Part shown: positions 63,701 through 64,000 of the stretch, in pieces
How the letters are laid out: each line of letters begins with the position of its first letter
How positions within the stretch are numbered: the stretch's first letter is position 1
Program-made: the position numbers and the translations under genes
Notes under the pieces: model-generated
Told to the model about the DNA's origin: nothing
The model's input: the letters and a program-made list of their open reading frames with translations, nothing else
Database searches by the model: none
Source of the DNA: Paulownia fortunei
Lineage: Eukaryota; Streptophyta; Magnoliopsida; Lamiales; Paulowniaceae
Direction of reading: 5' to 3'
Length of the DNA stretch: 64,000 nucleotides
Assembly: GCA_019321725.1 (NCBI GenBank)
Contig: CM033116.1
Span: forward strand, 5,142,642 to 5,206,641

Positions 63701-64000
63701 TTTGTGTCAAATTGGCGAAAAATACTGTAAACTAGAATAATTCTTTTGGATCTTGTTTTTTGAGGTCTTCAGATTTAGGATTATCTCATCCATGTTCCTG
63801 ACTGTCATAATGAATTTAACATGCTACATATACTTATATTGTGCCATTATTAGAATAGTTTTTTATAGGATTTACTCTTCTCCTTAAACATTCTTTTCTG
63901 ACTGTCAGGCTGCAAAGATTGTCAAACAAGTTTATTCTGTAATTCCAGTCTATGATAAAATAGTTCCTGCTCTTCTGTCTGGTGGTGTGTGGAATCTCCC
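57721..64000 (+). CDS. LIG1: DNA ligase 1 (ATP-dependent), 5' part, cut by window edge
   Basis: Seals nicks in replication and repair, using ATP. Exons seen: 57721-58662, 60093-60209, 61246-61347, 61426-61542 and 63909 to beyond 64000, all GT-AG and phase 0. They encode 456 residues of what should be about 750-800. Residues 1-49 (FSLWSCRNRSILISFSLNL and following, basic and Ser-rich, few acids) look like a mitochondrial presequence. A second in-frame ATG at 57868 starts MSTSRPSAFDILMSNASKKK, the nuclear form. A disordered Ser/Lys-rich region with nuclear signals such as SPRKRK follows. From about residue 204 (LVELKKRAANFIVKRAAYW) comes the N-terminal DNA-binding domain, continuing through exons 2-5. 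The catalytic lysine motif KxDG is beyond the window. The TTG just before the first ATG is not a likely start. Confidence 0.96.
57868..57870 (+). other. LIG1: second start codon of LIG1 (nuclear form)
   Basis: In frame, 49 codons after the first ATG. Its context (GAACAATG, A at -3) is better than that of the first ATG (AGTTGATG, T at -3). That favours leaky scanning, the mechanism described for Arabidopsis LIG1, in which the first start gives the mitochondrial and the second the nuclear enzyme. Confidence 0.75.
58663..60092 (+). other. LIG1 intron 1
   Basis: A 1.43 kb GT-AG intron. The right third is T-rich, as expected before a plant acceptor. No other gene or clear mobile element was seen in it. 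Confidence 0.85.
60210..61245 (+). other. LIG1 intron 2
   Basis: A 1.04 kb GT-AG intron without recognisable features. Confidence 0.85.
62496..62791. repeat. spaced direct repeats (78 bp) in LIG1 intron 4
   Basis: Copies at 62496-62573 and 62714-62791 both start GAATAGTG..GGTTGGCT or GATTGGCT and end TTTTGTGCTAGTT. They are 218 bases apart with a 140-base GC-richer centre ('ctcgaaatggacgtgatg', 'cccgcaagcgg'). The intron (61543-63908) is 2.4 kb. The layout could be a short TRIM-like retroelement or a simple duplication. Confidence 0.6.

Noticed and set aside
1..64000. tRNA, rRNA and known plant microRNA precursors
   Set aside because: I looked for TTCRANNC T-loop contexts and for common plant microRNA sequences. 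Only isolated words such as 'ttcgaaccc' at 39308 occurred, without cloverleaf or hairpin support. A tRNAscan or miRNA search would be needed to exclude them fully.

Overview
The window is nuclear DNA of a flowering plant, most likely a eudicot. The genes have GT-AG introns, the intergenic DNA is very AT-rich and full of microsatellites, and the proteins include a plastid ribosomal protein, a tonoplast aquaporin and a plant-only polarity protein. The N-terminus of the superoxide dismutase reminds me of Lamiales (asterids), but I could not test that.

Six protein genes are well supported, and exon joins keep frame throughout. (1) Plastid ribosomal protein bL9c, plus strand, 6 exons, 5864-9464. 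(2) A ZAT5-type two-finger C2H2 repressor, minus, single exon, 17493-18359. (3) Plastid Cu/Zn superoxide dismutase CSD2, minus, 8 exons, 26620-31385, with an internal miR398-like site. (4) A TIP1-class tonoplast aquaporin, plus, 2 exons, 37238-38135, with two ACGT elements upstream. (5) A SOSEKI (DUF966, DIX-like) polarity protein, minus, 5 exons, 45742-48729 or 48771. (6) DNA ligase 1, plus, from 57721 and running off the right edge, so the catalytic domain is outside the window. A seventh, weaker locus at 3785-4254 has a signal peptide and a histidine/proline-rich body like the AGP31 family. It appears frameshifted inside its histidine tract.

The genes are independent transcription units separated by about 4-9 kb of AT-rich DNA. 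They form no operon, cluster or shared pathway. Two act in the plastid (bL9c, CSD2). LIG1 carries the known two-start arrangement for mitochondrial and nuclear forms.

The intergenic DNA holds microsatellites, short tandem duplications (24-110 bp units), a probable Copia-type LTR remnant near 20.2-20.4 kb, a pair of related dispersed repeats at 16.4 and 38.8 kb, a second pair at 24.4 and 33.2 kb, and an AT-rich MITE-like stretch near 14.6-15.2 kb. I found no tRNA, rRNA, CRISPR array, intact transposase or polyprotein, and no evidence of an undescribed multi-gene system. The best items for a second look are the frameshifted histidine-rich gene, the start-stop uORF before LIG1, the 3.2 kb last intron of CSD2, the direct-repeat structure in LIG1 intron 4 and the unclassified repeat families.
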